Assembly: GCF_019890935.1 (NCBI RefSeq)
Contig: NZ_CP082333.1
Location: 956,001 to 1,020,000 of the forward strand
Length of the DNA stretch: 64,000 nt
Direction of reading: 5' to 3'
Source of the DNA: Exiguobacterium acetylicum
Lineage (GTDB): Bacteria > Bacillota > Bacilli > Exiguobacteriales > Exiguobacteriaceae
The position numbers and the translations under genes were made by a program. Below are positions 45,952-54,685 of the stretch, piece by piece; positions within the stretch are counted from its first letter, which is position 1, and every line of letters begins with the position of its first letter. Below the pieces are notes generated by a model. That model did no database searches. It saw only the letters and a list, made by a program, of their open reading frames with translations, and was not told the origin of the DNA.

Positions 45952-46488
45952 ATGAAAAAACTGCTTGAAGGTCATCATACTCGGCTGACGCGTTTTCAAT
46001 CGGAAGATACCGAGGTGATGCAACGTCTACTCGACGATGTAACGTTTGCCCGCCATTTCAGTGCGACGCCATACCGTCACTTATCAATGGACAAGATTGA
46101 ACAGATGATGGCGACGGATGCACCGGAGACGTTCCGGTTTGCCATTCGCAATTTTGAAGATGAACGGATGATCGGTGTCGTCGCGTTAGAAGATATTCTA
46201 TTTACACACGGAACGGCATGGCTGATGATCGGCATCGATCCGGATTGTGAAGGGCAAGGATATGCGACGGATGCGCTACAGACGATACTAGAGTACGCCT
46301 TCTTAGAGCTGAATTTGTACCGGATTCAATTGACGGTCTTTGAGTATAATACACGTGCGGTTAAGCTGTACGAACGCCTTGGATTCGTTCAGGAAGGTAG
46401 ATACCGTGCCTTTTTACGACGAGACGGAGAGCGGCATGATATGTTACTGTACGGATTACTTGAACCAGAATGGAGGGATCGCCAATGA
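45952..46488 (+). CDS. GNAT family acetyltransferase (RimJ/RimL type)
   Basis: A 178-residue acetyltransferase. It has LTRFQSEDTEVMQRLLDDVTFARHF near the N-terminus and MIGIDPDCEGQGYATDALQTILEYAF (about 96-120) as acetyl-CoA binding region. NLYRIQLTVFEYNTRAVKLYERLGFVQEGRYRA is the RimJ/L-type C-terminal block. Substrate unknown. AGGGGGG precedes the ATG. Its stop overlaps the following HD gene (ATGA). Confidence 0.87.
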   Translation: MKKLLEGHHTRLTRFQSEDTEVMQRLLDDVTFARHFSATPYRHLSMDKIEQMMATDAPETFRFAIRNFEDERMIGVVALEDILFTHGTAWLMIGIDPDCEGQGYATDALQTILEYAFLELNLYRIQLTVFEYNTRAVKLYERLGFVQEGRYRAFLRRDGERHDMLLYGLLEPEWRDRQ

Positions 46489-47108
46489 TTCAAGAAACAG
46501 AAATCTTCGTCCGGTCGTTTCATGCGACGGACTTTTCAGGTCATGATTATGCCCACATTGAACGGGTTCGTCGTTTAGCGTTACATATTGCTAAACAAGA
46601 AGGTGGGAACGTCAAGATCATCGAACTGGCGGCCTTACTTCATGATGTAGCAGATAGTAAACTCGGGGGAACGGCAGAGACGGTCGCGACCTTCTTACAA
46701 GGAAAAGTGACGGAAGAAGAACAGGAACAGATTCTAGACATCATCACGAGCCTGTCCTATAAAGACGGTACACGCCCACCGATGCAAACAATCGAAGGGC
46801 AAGTCGTTCAAGATGCTGATCGTCTCGATGCTATCGGTGCAATCGGGATTGCGCGCACATTTCAGTTCGCTGGGCGGTTCGGGGAGCCGATGCATGTACC
46901 TGGACTAGCACCACGAGAACCGGGTGACCGAACGGGAGAGACGAGTGCCCTGAATCATTTTGAAGAAAAGTTATTTCGACTAAAAGATTTAATGAATACG
47001 AAAACAGCACTTCATTTAGCAGAGGAGCGACATCGCTACATGGAAGAGTTCGTTAATCGTTTTAAGCAGGAATGGGAGGGTGCAACGGGAGAAATAGGTG
47101 ATATGTAA
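46485..47108 (+). CDS. HD-domain phosphohydrolase (YpgQ-like)
   Basis: A 207-residue metal-dependent HD protein. The ligands are visible as HDYAHIERVRRLALHI (about 20-35), LAALLHDVADSKLG (about 52-65, the HD pair) and VQDADRLDAIGAIGIART near 110-126. Length and layout match B. subtilis YpgQ (205), reported as an Mn-dependent nucleotide pyrophosphohydrolase; the substrate here is assigned by family only. Start 46485 overlaps the GNAT stop and has GGAGGGAT upstream. Confidence 0.85.
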   Translation: MIQETEIFVRSFHATDFSGHDYAHIERVRRLALHIAKQEGGNVKIIELAALLHDVADSKLGGTAETVATFLQGKVTEEEQEQILDIITSLSYKDGTRPPMQTIEGQVVQDADRLDAIGAIGIARTFQFAGRFGEPMHVPGLAPREPGDRTGETSALNHFEEKLFRLKDLMNTKTALHLAEERHRYMEEFVNRFKQEWEGATGEIGDM

Positions 47109-47121
47109 ATCGTTTTAAACA

Positions 47122-47167
47122 CATAAGGCGCGTTGTCCGGTTCATTTTCCAGACAACGCGCCTTATG
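47122..47167. terminator. Long stem-loop between convergent genes
   Basis: A 15-16 bp perfect stem CATAAGGCGCGTTGTC (47122-47137) with GACAACGCGCCTTATG (47152-47167). The U tract is poor on both sides, but its position between convergent genes suggests a shared terminator or 3'-end structure. Confidence 0.7.
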
Positions 47168-47173
47168 TTGGAT

Positions 47174-47887
47174 TTAACTAAGGATGATGGCAGTAATTAA
47201 CCCAAGTGCTGCGAACAGACCAACGATCGCACCACCTTCCTCGTGAGCTTCCGGCATCATCGTCGAAGCAAGCATCGCAATGATCCCACCGCTTGCGAAG
47301 CCACCGATCATGGCGAATTGCATGTCCGGGAGTTCTGCGAGAATCGTGTAGCCGGCGAGAGAAGCAAGGGCGGAGATCAACCAGACGACTCCCCACATCA
47401 GTAATACTTTGTTCTTCGAAAAGCCATCTTTTCGCAAACCGGTCGTACTCGATAAGCCTTCCGGGATGTTGCTGACGAAAATCGCCGCGACGAGTGCCGC
47501 GCTGACATTTCCCGATAACAGACTGGCACCGATCATGATTGATTCCGGGATCGCATCAAGAATCGTCCCGAAGAAAATCGCTGTTCCCGTGCCTTCGTTC
47601 CCACCAGACGAGCGTTTCCGTTTACTCGCGCCGCGTGACGAAACGAATAGGTCGAAGCCCGTAAAGACGAGTGCTCCGACAATGAAAGAGATCGCGACGA
47701 CGAGTGTCGTTGACTTCTTTAATGCTTCATCGAGTAACTCGAACGTCGCTGCTCCAATCAAGATCCCGGTCCCAAACGACATGATGTAACCGATCAGGCG
47801 TTGTTTTAATGGTAAGTACAATCCGAACAGGGCACCGATGACAACGGCACCACCTGCTAGCGCTCCCCAACCGAACGCTTCCCACAT
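47174..47887 (-). CDS. ZIP family metal transporter
   Basis: A 237-residue membrane protein with about seven hydrophobic segments. The metal-path motifs are present: FFGTILDAIPESIMIGASLL (about 108-127) and VAAIFVSNIPEGLSSTTGL (about 132-150) with the paired SNxPEG and xxxPE elements. A basic cytoplasmic loop SSRGASKRKRSSGG lies between segments 3 and 4. Zinc or another divalent cation is the likely substrate. GGAGGCGATCGT precedes the ATG. Confidence 0.88.
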   Translation of the reverse strand: MWEAFGWGALAGGAVVIGALFGLYLPLKQRLIGYIMSFGTGILIGAATFELLDEALKKSTTLVVAISFIVGALVFTGFDLFVSSRGASKRKRSSGGNEGTGTAIFFGTILDAIPESIMIGASLLSGNVSAALVAAIFVSNIPEGLSSTTGLRKDGFSKNKVLLMWGVVWLISALASLAGYTILAELPDMQFAMIGGFASGGIIAMLASTMMPEAHEEGGAIVGLFAALGLITAIILS

Positions 47888-47979
47888 ACGATCGCCTCCT
47901 TCTTGTCCTTTCTACCTGTTCTAGATAATTCATAAACATAGCGAAAAGAAAGAAAAAAGTTCGCGACGCATGCAAGGGA

Positions 47980-48099
47980 CTGACTTAAAAAAGAATGACG
48001 CGTCTTTTCACGTCCTTTCCTCAGCCAAGATACAAAATCCTGTAGGAGTGGCGTGAAACGCATCATTCTTATCTTTGTAGAGACCGACTTCTTGAGTCA
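47980..48099 (-). repeat. Modular hairpin repeat, copy 3 (120 bp, shortened, inverted)
   Basis: Read on the minus strand it begins TGACTCAAGAAGTC and ends with the same CTGAGGAAAGGACGTGAAAA, GACGCGTCATTCTTTTTT and AAGTCAG as copies 1 and 2. It lacks the GGGTGGCAG hairpin and the CCCGC hairpin of the longer copies but keeps CTACAAAGATAAG, AGAATGATGCGTTTC and the CACTCCTACAGGA stretch. The paired AGAATGATGCG/CGCGTCATTCT arms are retained. It lies between fadH and the ZIP gene. Confidence 0.82.
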
Positions 48100-48113
48100 T
48101 TACATCTCAAACA

Positions 48114-48878
48114 TTAGAACGGTTGTTTATTTAACCAATGTCCACCGTCAAGAGCGATACATTCTCCGTTCAAGTAGCGGGCTTGATCTGACACCATCCA
48201 CGTTGCAAGTGTTGCGATCTCTTCCGGTGTCCCGAATCGACCGAGCGGGACGTTGCGACGAATTCGTTCCGCGTGTTCTGGTGATAATGCGAGTTTATCA
48301 GCACCACCTGTCCGTTCGATCGGTCCCGGACTGATCGCGTTGACACGGGCTTGATATTTATAGCCCCATTCGACAGCAAGCGTCCGCGTCAAGTTCAGGA
48401 CGCCGGCTTTCGCAGCGGCACTCGGAGCGACACCAGCGCCGGCCTGCCACGCATAAGACGCAACGATGTTGACGATTTGTCCGCCAACGACTTGATCTTC
48501 CTGCCATCCTTTGACCAGAGCGTGACAGCAGTTGAATGTCCCGTTGAGGACGATATCGATGACCGTCTTCCATCCATTTGGTGATAACTCGTCGGTCGGG
48601 CAGATGAAGTTCCCGGCAGCATTGTTGATCAATGCCTCGAGACGACCGAACCGTTCGCGTGCTTGATTGACTGCAGCCAGACAAGCGTCCGCATCACGGA
48701 CATCCATCTGAATCGTCAGATGTTCGCCTTGAATCTGACCCAATGCTTCATCCATTAGTCGCAAGCGTTCCGCGTCGCGTCCTGTAACGACGACATTCCA
48801 GCCGGCTTCTTTTAAGGCGAGCGCCATCGCTTTCCCCATTCCGTTCGTTCCACCCGTCACCATGATCGTTTGTGTCAT
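48114..48878 (-). CDS. fadH: 2,4-Dienoyl-CoA reductase-like SDR (FadH/YkuF type)
   Basis: NADPH-dependent short-chain reductase of 254 residues, equal in length to B. subtilis FadH. Features are MVTGGTNGMGKAMALAL (dinucleotide site), LINNAAGNFICPTDELSPNGW near 88-108 (diagnostic of the dienoyl-CoA reductase group), and NAISPGPIERTGG near 188. The usual YxxxK tyrosine is replaced: SYAWQAGAGVAPSAAAKAGV keeps the lysine but has serine or alanine at the tyrosine position, as is common in this group. AAAGGAGGAATCAAT supports the start at 48878. Confidence 0.85.
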   Translation of the reverse strand: MTQTIMVTGGTNGMGKAMALALKEAGWNVVVTGRDAERLRLMDEALGQIQGEHLTIQMDVRDADACLAAVNQARERFGRLEALINNAAGNFICPTDELSPNGWKTVIDIVLNGTFNCCHALVKGWQEDQVVGGQIVNIVASYAWQAGAGVAPSAAAKAGVLNLTRTLAVEWGYKYQARVNAISPGPIERTGGADKLALSPEHAERIRRNVPLGRFGTPEEIATLATWMVSDQARYLNGECIALDGGHWLNKQPF

Positions 48879-48930
48879 ATTGATTCCTCCTTTATGTAAT
48901 GAATGAACAGCCATTCATATTCTGTATTCA

Positions 48931-48958
48931 AAAAAGAAGGAGCGAACTCCTTCTTTTT
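48931..48958. terminator. Terminator after ppaC
   Basis: AAAAAGAAGGAG (48931-48942) pairs with CTCCTTCTTTTT (48947-48958) around a CGAA loop, with T runs on both strands. Confidence 0.88.
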
Positions 48959-48963
48959 CTGAC

Positions 48964-49899
48964 TTATTGTGTTGCAAGAGCTGTATCTGTTAAGACAGGA
49001 ACGACTTGTTTCTTACGTGATACGACACCTTCGAGGTAAACAAGGTTGTTTGTCGCTTCAAGACCGTAAGCACGCTCGACGAGATTTGCTTCTTTCCCGA
49101 GGACGAGTCCGACTGAGTTGTTCGTCAAGATATCCGTGACGATGAAGACGAATAGATCAAGACCTTTTGCAAGGATGACTTCGTTGATCGCTGTTTCGAG
49201 TTCTTCTTGGCGAAGTAAGACTTCAGCTGTATCGACCGTGTTGACTTGAGCGATTTCGACTTTGAGTGTTCCCATCGTGAATTCTTTTGCATCAAGTGAG
49301 ATCAATTCAGGAACGGATTTTTTCGAGAGATCAGCTCCAGCTTTGAGCATCTCAAGACCGTAGACGTTCGCATCGACACCAGCGATTTCTGCGAGTTCAC
49401 GTGCTGCGATGATATCTTGCTCCGTGCAAGTCGGCGATTTGAACAGGAGCGAGTCAGAAATGATCGCTGATAACATCAACCCAGCGATTTCTGGTTTGAT
49501 GGCAACACCATGCTCTTTGTAGAGTTTGTTCAGGATCGTTGCTGTACAGCCGACCGGTTCTGCCCGGTAGTAAACAGGGTCTGATGTCTCGAAGTTTGCG
49601 ATCCGGTGATGGTCGATGACTTCTGTTACGGTAACAGCGTCGATATCGTTCGCACTTTGTTGACGTTCGTTGTGGTCGACTAAAATGACGTGTGACGCTT
49701 CCGTCGCGACTTCTGTCACGAGACGTGGTGCTGAAACTTTGAACGTATCGAGTGCGAATAACGTTTCATCATTCATTTCACCGAGGCGGATGGCTTCGGC
49801 ATTGACACCGAGTGCTTTCTTTAATTCTGCATAAGCGATTGCCGATGTGATCGTATCGGTATCAGGATTCTTGTGACCAAATACTAAAACTTTTTCCAT
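48964..49899 (-). CDS. ppaC: Manganese-dependent inorganic pyrophosphatase
   Basis: Family II (DHH) pyrophosphatase that pulls biosynthetic reactions by hydrolysing PPi. The 311-residue protein has [19 protein letters not shown] near residue 7 and [13 protein letters not shown] near 70. The DHH motif [12 protein letters not shown] lies near 94-105, and the C-terminal DHHA2 domain shows [10 protein letters not shown]. Start 49899 follows GAGGAGTGAACACGTC. The gene is monocistronic, closed by a strong terminator. Confidence 0.96.
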   Translation of the reverse strand: MEKVLVFGHKNPDTDTITSAIAYAELKKALGVNAEAIRLGEMNDETLFALDTFKVSAPRLVTEVATEASHVILVDHNERQQSANDIDAVTVTEVIDHHRIANFETSDPVYYRAEPVGCTATILNKLYKEHGVAIKPEIAGLMLSAIISDSLLFKSPTCTEQDIIAARELAEIAGVDANVYGLEMLKAGADLSKKSVPELISLDAKEFTMGTLKVEIAQVNTVDTAEVLLRQEELETAINEVILAKGLDLFVFIVTDILTNNSVGLVLGKEANLVERAYGLEATNNLVYLEGVVSRKKQVVPVLTDTALATQ

Positions 49900-49956
49900 G
49901 ACGTGTTCACTCCTCAATGATTGTTGTCTCGCCCTATAGTGTATCATATCTCGGAT

Positions 49957-51033
49957 TTAGAAAGCGTTCATTTTCACCATGATACCAGCGATTTTTTCAC
50001 TCCAGAAAGGGTCTGACGCGTAAAAGACGTTCATGCCTTTTTGTTTGTTCCCAAGGTACGCCCCGCGGAAATAACGTCCATCCCGATCAAGATAATCCTT
50101 TGCGATGAATCGACCGGTCTGCTCGATCGAGTCCGTCAAGGATTTATAGACGGTCGCATCTTCTCCCGGTGCGGAATCGGTCGCATTGACGCCGAACAAG
50201 TTATTTTTCTCGCGGGCAATCTCAGACCGTCCATAATCGGATTCGTGAATCGCATGTGCAAGCAGATAGGCCGCGTTGACACGGTATTTCTTTTCAACGG
50301 ACTTAAAGACGTTTCCTTTACCGATCAAGGGACTGTCCGGTGCTTGCTCCTTGATGAACGCATCGAGTTGTTTGGCACTAAGACGCGTCGGTTTCGTCAA
50401 ATCACGTGTTAATGTCTTCGATTCAACATATTTGCTCGTCCGAGGCGTCGTTTTCGTTGCTTCGCCTGCAACGATCAGTCCACCAAGTCCGCTGTCCGCG
50501 ACGATGTAGTGAAGGAGACGATCACCTTTCGTCTGATAATACGATGCATTCGAGACACGTTCTGCGGGGAAAGGGCGTAAGCGGTCCGTCGGGACATGAC
50601 CTGTCACGCCGGCGATGCTGACACGACTTGTCTGTTCCCCGAATTCAAGCAACTGGACACGTGTGCCGGAAGCGACGTACGTGAGCCGTTTCTTTAACTC
50701 AGGGTCACGATGAATCGATAGGATACCACGATCGTCGACGATCCCAGTACCTGGTCCACCGAGGTAGACGTAGCGGTCGTCCGATGAACGTTTCACCGCA
50801 CCACGCTGACCCGCATATTCCTTCGCCTCGGCGAACGTCTGGAACTCTTGCTCGTTGATTTTACCTTTTTCATAGCGCTCAGCCGAATAAGGCGCTGGTG
50901 GGGTTAAGACGGTCTTCGGTTCCTCGCGGAGCCAAAAGAACAAGAGAACTCCGATGAGGAAGAAAAAAAGTAATCCTTTTATCGAACCGGTCCGGCGCAC
51001 GGGGCGACCGGGGCGGATAGTGCGTGTCGTCAA
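49957..51033 (-). CDS. Membrane-anchored glucosaminidase-domain protein
   Basis: A 358-residue candidate peptidoglycan hydrolase. A basic N-terminus and one membrane segment (about 19-36, GLLFFFLIGVLLFFWL) precede a region with SH3-like features (about 60-160). A C-terminal GH73-like glucosaminidase domain follows, with YLLAHAIHESDYGRSEIAREKNNLFGVNA (about 260-288, catalytic glutamate in HESDYG). The anchor suggests action at the growing wall. It is divergent from yqjA. Confidence 0.85.
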   Translation of the reverse strand: MTTRTIRPGRPVRRTGSIKGLLFFFLIGVLLFFWLREEPKTVLTPPAPYSAERYEKGKINEQEFQTFAEAKEYAGQRGAVKRSSDDRYVYLGGPGTGIVDDRGILSIHRDPELKKRLTYVASGTRVQLLEFGEQTSRVSIAGVTGHVPTDRLRPFPAERVSNASYYQTKGDRLLHYIVADSGLGGLIVAGEATKTTPRTSKYVESKTLTRDLTKPTRLSAKQLDAFIKEQAPDSPLIGKGNVFKSVEKKYRVNAAYLLAHAIHESDYGRSEIAREKNNLFGVNATDSAPGEDATVYKSLTDSIEQTGRFIAKDYLDRDGRYFRGAYLGNKQKGMNVFYASDPFWSEKIAGIMVKMNAF

Positions 51034-51118
51034 AGTAAATCACGTCCTTTAAAAAGCAATGGACATTCCTGTCCAACGTAGGTAGTCTAACAAAGAAAAA
51101 CAAAAGGGGGTGAACCTG

Positions 51119-52072
51119 TTGCAAATCGGTTATCGCACGCTGAAGACAGCGGTCGCTGCTGCGCTCGCGATGTGGATCGCAGAACAACTCAAGCTCGACT
51201 ATTACGTCTTCGCTGCCATCATCGCCATCTTGAGCATCCAGTCGACACGAAAGAAGACGTTCCGGTCTTCTTACGAACGCATCATGGCATCATTACTTGC
51301 TATCGTGCTCGGATTCATTCTATTCGAGGTCATCGGCTATCGTCCGGTAACGTTATTGATCTATTTCATTTTATTCCTTCCATCCGTTCAACGCCTCCGA
51401 CTTCAGGACGGTTTCATCACGAGTGTCGTCATTCTGACACATTTGTATACGGAGCGTCAGCTCAACCTGCACATCCTGTTAAATGAAGCCTTATTGCTTG
51501 GCATTGGTGTTGGTGTCGGATTGCTTGTCAACATGTACATGCCAAGTCTCGATTTATTGATTGACGACCGACGAGAAAAGATTGATCAACGGATCGCTGC
51601 CTTATTCTTCGAAGTCGCCGCTGCGATTGAAACAGGGCGGGTCAATCATCATGCGTTGACGCTTGACGAGACAGAACGTCTGTTACGTGAAGGGAAGGAT
51701 GCCGCCTTAAAACGGATGGGAAACGCGATCGGTCGTCGGAACGATGACGAAGATTATGCCTACTTCCGGATGCGCGAACAACAATTCGAGTTACTGCGCG
51801 GTATCGTCCATCATGCCGAGGAACTGGTCCTCGTCGTCGAAGAAGGAAAAAAAGTCGCCGACTTCTTTCGGACGATTGGTGACAATGTCCGACCTGAAGC
51901 CGACGCAATGGTGTACATTTCAAAACTCGAGGCATTATTGACACGTTTTCGTGCCTCTGCCTTACCCGTCACGCGGGAAGAGTTCGAGGTTCGCTCTGCC
52001 TTACTGCATATGTTACAAGAAGCGGAGCAGTATTTACGTTTAAAACAACGTTACGTCAATCAAAAGAAATAA
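51119..52072 (+). CDS. yqjA: Aromatic acid exporter family membrane protein (YqjA-like)
   Basis: A 317-residue protein of the DUF939/ArAE group. The N-terminal membrane half has about four to five segments (from GYRTLKTAVAAALAMWIAEQL to LLGIGVGVGLLVNMYMPS). The C-terminal cytoplasmic helical half (about 150-317) is charged and shows the group's RLLREGKDAALKRMG and YAYFRMREQQFELL. Efflux substrate unknown. The TTG at 51119 is chosen since GGGGGTGA lies seven bases upstream; the GTG at 51110 is too close to the site. B. subtilis YqjA is similar in size. Confidence 0.8.
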   Translation: MQIGYRTLKTAVAAALAMWIAEQLKLDYYVFAAIIAILSIQSTRKKTFRSSYERIMASLLAIVLGFILFEVIGYRPVTLLIYFILFLPSVQRLRLQDGFITSVVILTHLYTERQLNLHILLNEALLLGIGVGVGLLVNMYMPSLDLLIDDRREKIDQRIAALFFEVAAAIETGRVNHHALTLDETERLLREGKDAALKRMGNAIGRRNDDEDYAYFRMREQQFELLRGIVHHAEELVLVVEEGKKVADFFRTIGDNVRPEADAMVYISKLEALLTRFRASALPVTREEFEVRSALLHMLQEAEQYLRLKQRYVNQKK

Positions 52073-52167
52073 AACATCGTCGAAGCGAACGTGCCGATCA
52101 GGAAGATTGCTAAAATCCCGATCGTCGTCCATTTGATGATGCGTTGTTGTTTCGATGGTTTTGCCAT
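52060..52167 (-). CDS. DUF4044-like 35-residue membrane peptide
   Basis: A very small gene with ribosome binding site GAGGAG eight bases before ATG 52167. The product has a basic N-terminus (MAKPSKQQRIIKW) and one membrane segment (about 15-35), the layout of the tiny DUF4044 proteins found widely in Firmicutes. It overlaps the end of yqjA on the opposite strand by 13 bases. Function unknown. Confidence 0.65.
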   Translation of the reverse strand: MAKPSKQQRIIKWTTIGILAIFLIGTFASTMFYFF

Positions 52168-52246
52168 ATCCACTACTCCTCTCTTACATCAACTGATTAA
52201 TGCCATTGTACAAACAACCTTTCAGAAGTGCAAATGACGATGGGGA

Positions 52247-52255
52247 TGGTATACT
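52247..52255 (+). promoter_or_regulatory. Extended -10 promoter of the M20 peptidase gene
   Basis: TGGTATACT gives an extended -10 (TGN before TATACT at 52250-52255) about 45 bases before the start codon; no good -35 is seen. Confidence 0.5.
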
Positions 52256-52301
52256 AAAAAAGCGCTAGTGGATTGAAACATATTAAGAGGAGGGTTTTGT
52301 C

Positions 52302-53426
52302 ATGGTCAATGAACAACGTGTATTAGATACGTTTTTAGAACTTGTCCAGATCGATTCGGAATCAAAAGAGGAGGCACGCATTTGTGCTCACTTGAAAAAA
52401 ACGTTCGAGGATCTCGGATGTGAGGTGTTCGAGGATGACGCTTCGTCCAAGACGGAACATAAAGGAAACAATTTAATCGTCACGCTTCCAGCAACAAAAG
52501 AAGGCGTCGATAAAATTTATTTCACTTCCCATATGGATACGGTATTCCCGGGGCAAGGCATTAAACCAATCATCGAGGACGGTTACGTCAAGACGGACGG
52601 CACAACGATTCTTGGGGCAGATGATAAAACAGGTCTCGCATCTCTGATTGAACTCGTGCATGTATTGAATGAAACGAAACAACCGCACGGAAAAATTCAG
52701 TTCGTCATCACAGTCGGTGAAGAATCTGGGCTCGTCGGTGCGATGGTTCTTGATCCATCCAAAATCGATGCCGATTATGGTTTTGCACTTGATTCAGATG
52801 GAAAAGTCGGAGACATCATTACGGCTGCTCCAACGCAAGCAAAAGTCAATGCGAAGATTTTCGGGAAAACAGCTCACGCTGGTGTAGCACCGGAAAAAGG
52901 TGTCTCGGCGATTACGATTGCTTCGAAAGCGATCGCGAAAATGCCGCTCGGTCGGATCGATGAAGAGACGACAGCGAACATCGGACGGTTCAGCGGTGGT
53001 GGTCCATCAACGAACATCGTTTGTGATTATGTCGAAATCTTCGCGGAAGCACGGTCACTCGTCGCTCCGAAGATGGAGGCACAGACAGAGAAGATGAAAG
53101 CGGCGTTTGAAGAAGCAGCAGCAGAGCTTGGTGGTCGTGCTGAAGTTGAAGTCAAAGTCATGTACCCAGGCTTCAAGTTCGAGGATGGAGATCAAGTCGT
53201 CGAAGTCGCGAAAGCAGCGATCACACAACTCGGACGCACGCCACGCCTCTTACATTCTGGTGGCGGATCAGATGCCAACGTCATTGCTGGTTTTGGTATC
53301 CCAACGGTCAACTTGGCTGTCGGATATGAAGATATCCACACGACGAATGAGAAGATGCCGATCGAAGAACTCGTCAAAACAGCGGAACTTTGCGTGACGC
53401 TAGTCGATTACATCACGAACAAATAA
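52302..53426 (+). CDS. yqjE: M20 family metallopeptidase (PepT/YqjE-like)
   Basis: A di-zinc aminopeptidase of 374 residues. It has IYFTSHMDTVFPGQG near 72-86 (zinc His and Asp), TILGADDKTGLASLIELVH near 104-122 (bridging Asp), VITVGEESGLVGAMVL near 136-152 (catalytic Glu pair), a lid domain near 180-290 and HSGGGSDANVIAGFGIP near 320. This matches the PepT-like YqjE group of Bacillus (371). AGGAGG precedes the ATG. Confidence 0.92.
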   Translation: MVNEQRVLDTFLELVQIDSESKEEARICAHLKKTFEDLGCEVFEDDASSKTEHKGNNLIVTLPATKEGVDKIYFTSHMDTVFPGQGIKPIIEDGYVKTDGTTILGADDKTGLASLIELVHVLNETKQPHGKIQFVITVGEESGLVGAMVLDPSKIDADYGFALDSDGKVGDIITAAPTQAKVNAKIFGKTAHAGVAPEKGVSAITIASKAIAKMPLGRIDEETTANIGRFSGGGPSTNIVCDYVEIFAEARSLVAPKMEAQTEKMKAAFEEAAAELGGRAEVEVKVMYPGFKFEDGDQVVEVAKAAITQLGRTPRLLHSGGGSDANVIAGFGIPTVNLAVGYEDIHTTNEKMPIEELVKTAELCVTLVDYITNK

Positions 53427-53440
53427 GCTGATGAAACACA

Positions 53441-53478
53441 AAAAAGAGTGTACCGCAACATTGCGGTACACTCTTTAT
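53441..53478. terminator. Bidirectional terminator after the M20 peptidase gene
   Basis: A 16-bp stem AAAGAGTGTACCGCAA (53443-53458) with TTGCGGTACACTCTTT (53461-53476) and A/T flanks, between convergent genes. Confidence 0.88.
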
Positions 53479-53488
53479 CATTGTACGA

Positions 53489-53668
53489 TTAAACTACTTG
53501 AGGACGATCAACATATTCCATAGACTCTAGAACGAGTTCTTCTGTACATAATAAGGTCGAAGCGATTTCATCGATTTGAATCGACTTTCCGTATTTTTGC
53601 CGATAACTCTCGTTCAGTTTGCGGGCTTCCCGGACGATGCGGGCATAGGTCCGTTCAATCTTAGTCAT
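53489..53668 (-). CDS. Small sigma-region-3-like protein (59 residues)
   Basis: A stand-alone short protein resembling sigma-70 region 3 of SigB/SigF-type factors: a helix RTYARIVREARKLNESYRQKYG followed by SIQIDEIASTLLCTEELVLESM, which mirrors the pattern P-x-x-EEIA-x-x-L-x-x-EE-V-x-x-A/M. It has no region 2 or 4 and therefore is not a sigma factor by itself. AAGGTGG precedes ATG 53668. It may be a regulator or a remnant. The similarity is by eye only. Confidence 0.6.
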   Translation of the reverse strand: MTKIERTYARIVREARKLNESYRQKYGKSIQIDEIASTLLCTEELVLESMEYVDRPQVV

Positions 53669-53776
53669 GGAAAAAACCACCTTCCAAATCTGAATAGGTA
53701 CAGTTTACCATGCTTCAACAGAAGAAAGGTGTATTTTGTGTATAAAAAATGCTAATTTTACGAAAAGGGGAAAAAG

Positions 53777-54682
53777 ATGGAATTTTATTTTTTAGGGACA
53801 GGAGCCGGTATGCCGTCGAAACAACGAAACGTCACATCGATTGCCTTGTTACACCCCAAAATGACCTGGTTGTTCGATTGTGGAGAGGCGACGCAACATC
53901 AAATCTTACACAGTCCAATCAAACCACGGAAAGTCAACGCGATCTTCATCACCCATTTACACGGGGATCATATCTTTGGGTTACCAGGATTCATTAGTAC
54001 AAGAGCAGCGCTGGAAGGCACGACACCGCTAACAATCTATGGACCAACCGGGATCAAAGAATGGATGGACGCGACATTACGCATCACAGGAACATATCTA
54101 CGTTATCCACTCCGGATCGTTGAAGTCGAAGACGGTCAAACCTATGAACAGGACGGATTCCGCGTGACGGCGAGGTCGCTTGAGCATCGTTTCCCGGCGT
54201 TTGGCTACCGACTCGAAGGACCAGAAGAGCGGGGCGCCTTGCGTGTAGATGCACTGAAGGCACTAGGAGTGCCATCCGGTCCGATTTATCGCCGAATCAC
54301 ACTGGAAGAAACTTTCGAATTCGAAGGAACGGTCTATCCATCGTCCGACTTTTTAGAGTCACCAAAACCAGGTGTCAAGCTAGCCGTTCTTGGCGATACG
54401 ATGCCGTGCGCAGCCTCAATCGAACTGGCGCGAGACGTTGATGTATTAGTCCATGAAGCAACGTTTGCCGATCGAGAAGTCGAACATGCGGGACGCTTCG
54501 GTCACTCGACCGCTCGACAGGCAGCTGTCATTGCAGAAACGGCACAAGCGAAAAAGCTTCTATTGACGCACGTTTCCGCTCGTTATGTCGATCAAGAGGA
54601 AGTACTGGAACAAGAGGCGCGAGAAGTATTCGCGAACAGCCATCTCATGTTTGATCACCGGGTCGTCCCGGTCAAAGGATAG
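53777..54682 (+). CDS. rnz: Ribonuclease Z
   Basis: tRNA 3'-endonuclease of the metallo-beta-lactamase fold. The 301-residue protein begins MEFYFLGTGAGMPSKQRNV and contains the metal motif ITHLHGDHIFGLPGF (about 60-74). Further ligands lie in EHRFPAFGYRLE (about 137) and AVLGDT, with HVSARY near the C-terminus. AAAGGGGAAAAAG precedes the ATG. It heads the run of genes to 58.5 kb; the next start lies four bases on, with its ribosome binding site inside rnz. Confidence 0.95.
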   Translation: MEFYFLGTGAGMPSKQRNVTSIALLHPKMTWLFDCGEATQHQILHSPIKPRKVNAIFITHLHGDHIFGLPGFISTRAALEGTTPLTIYGPTGIKEWMDATLRITGTYLRYPLRIVEVEDGQTYEQDGFRVTARSLEHRFPAFGYRLEGPEERGALRVDALKALGVPSGPIYRRITLEETFEFEGTVYPSSDFLESPKPGVKLAVLGDTMPCAASIELARDVDVLVHEATFADREVEHAGRFGHSTARQAAVIAETAQAKKLLLTHVSARYVDQEEVLEQEAREVFANSHLMFDHRVVPVKG

Positions 54683-54685
54683 ACG

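Noticed and set aside
53471-53680. Broken sigma factor pseudogene
   Set aside because: No region 2 or region 4 remnants were found in flanking frames, so it is kept as a small separate gene.
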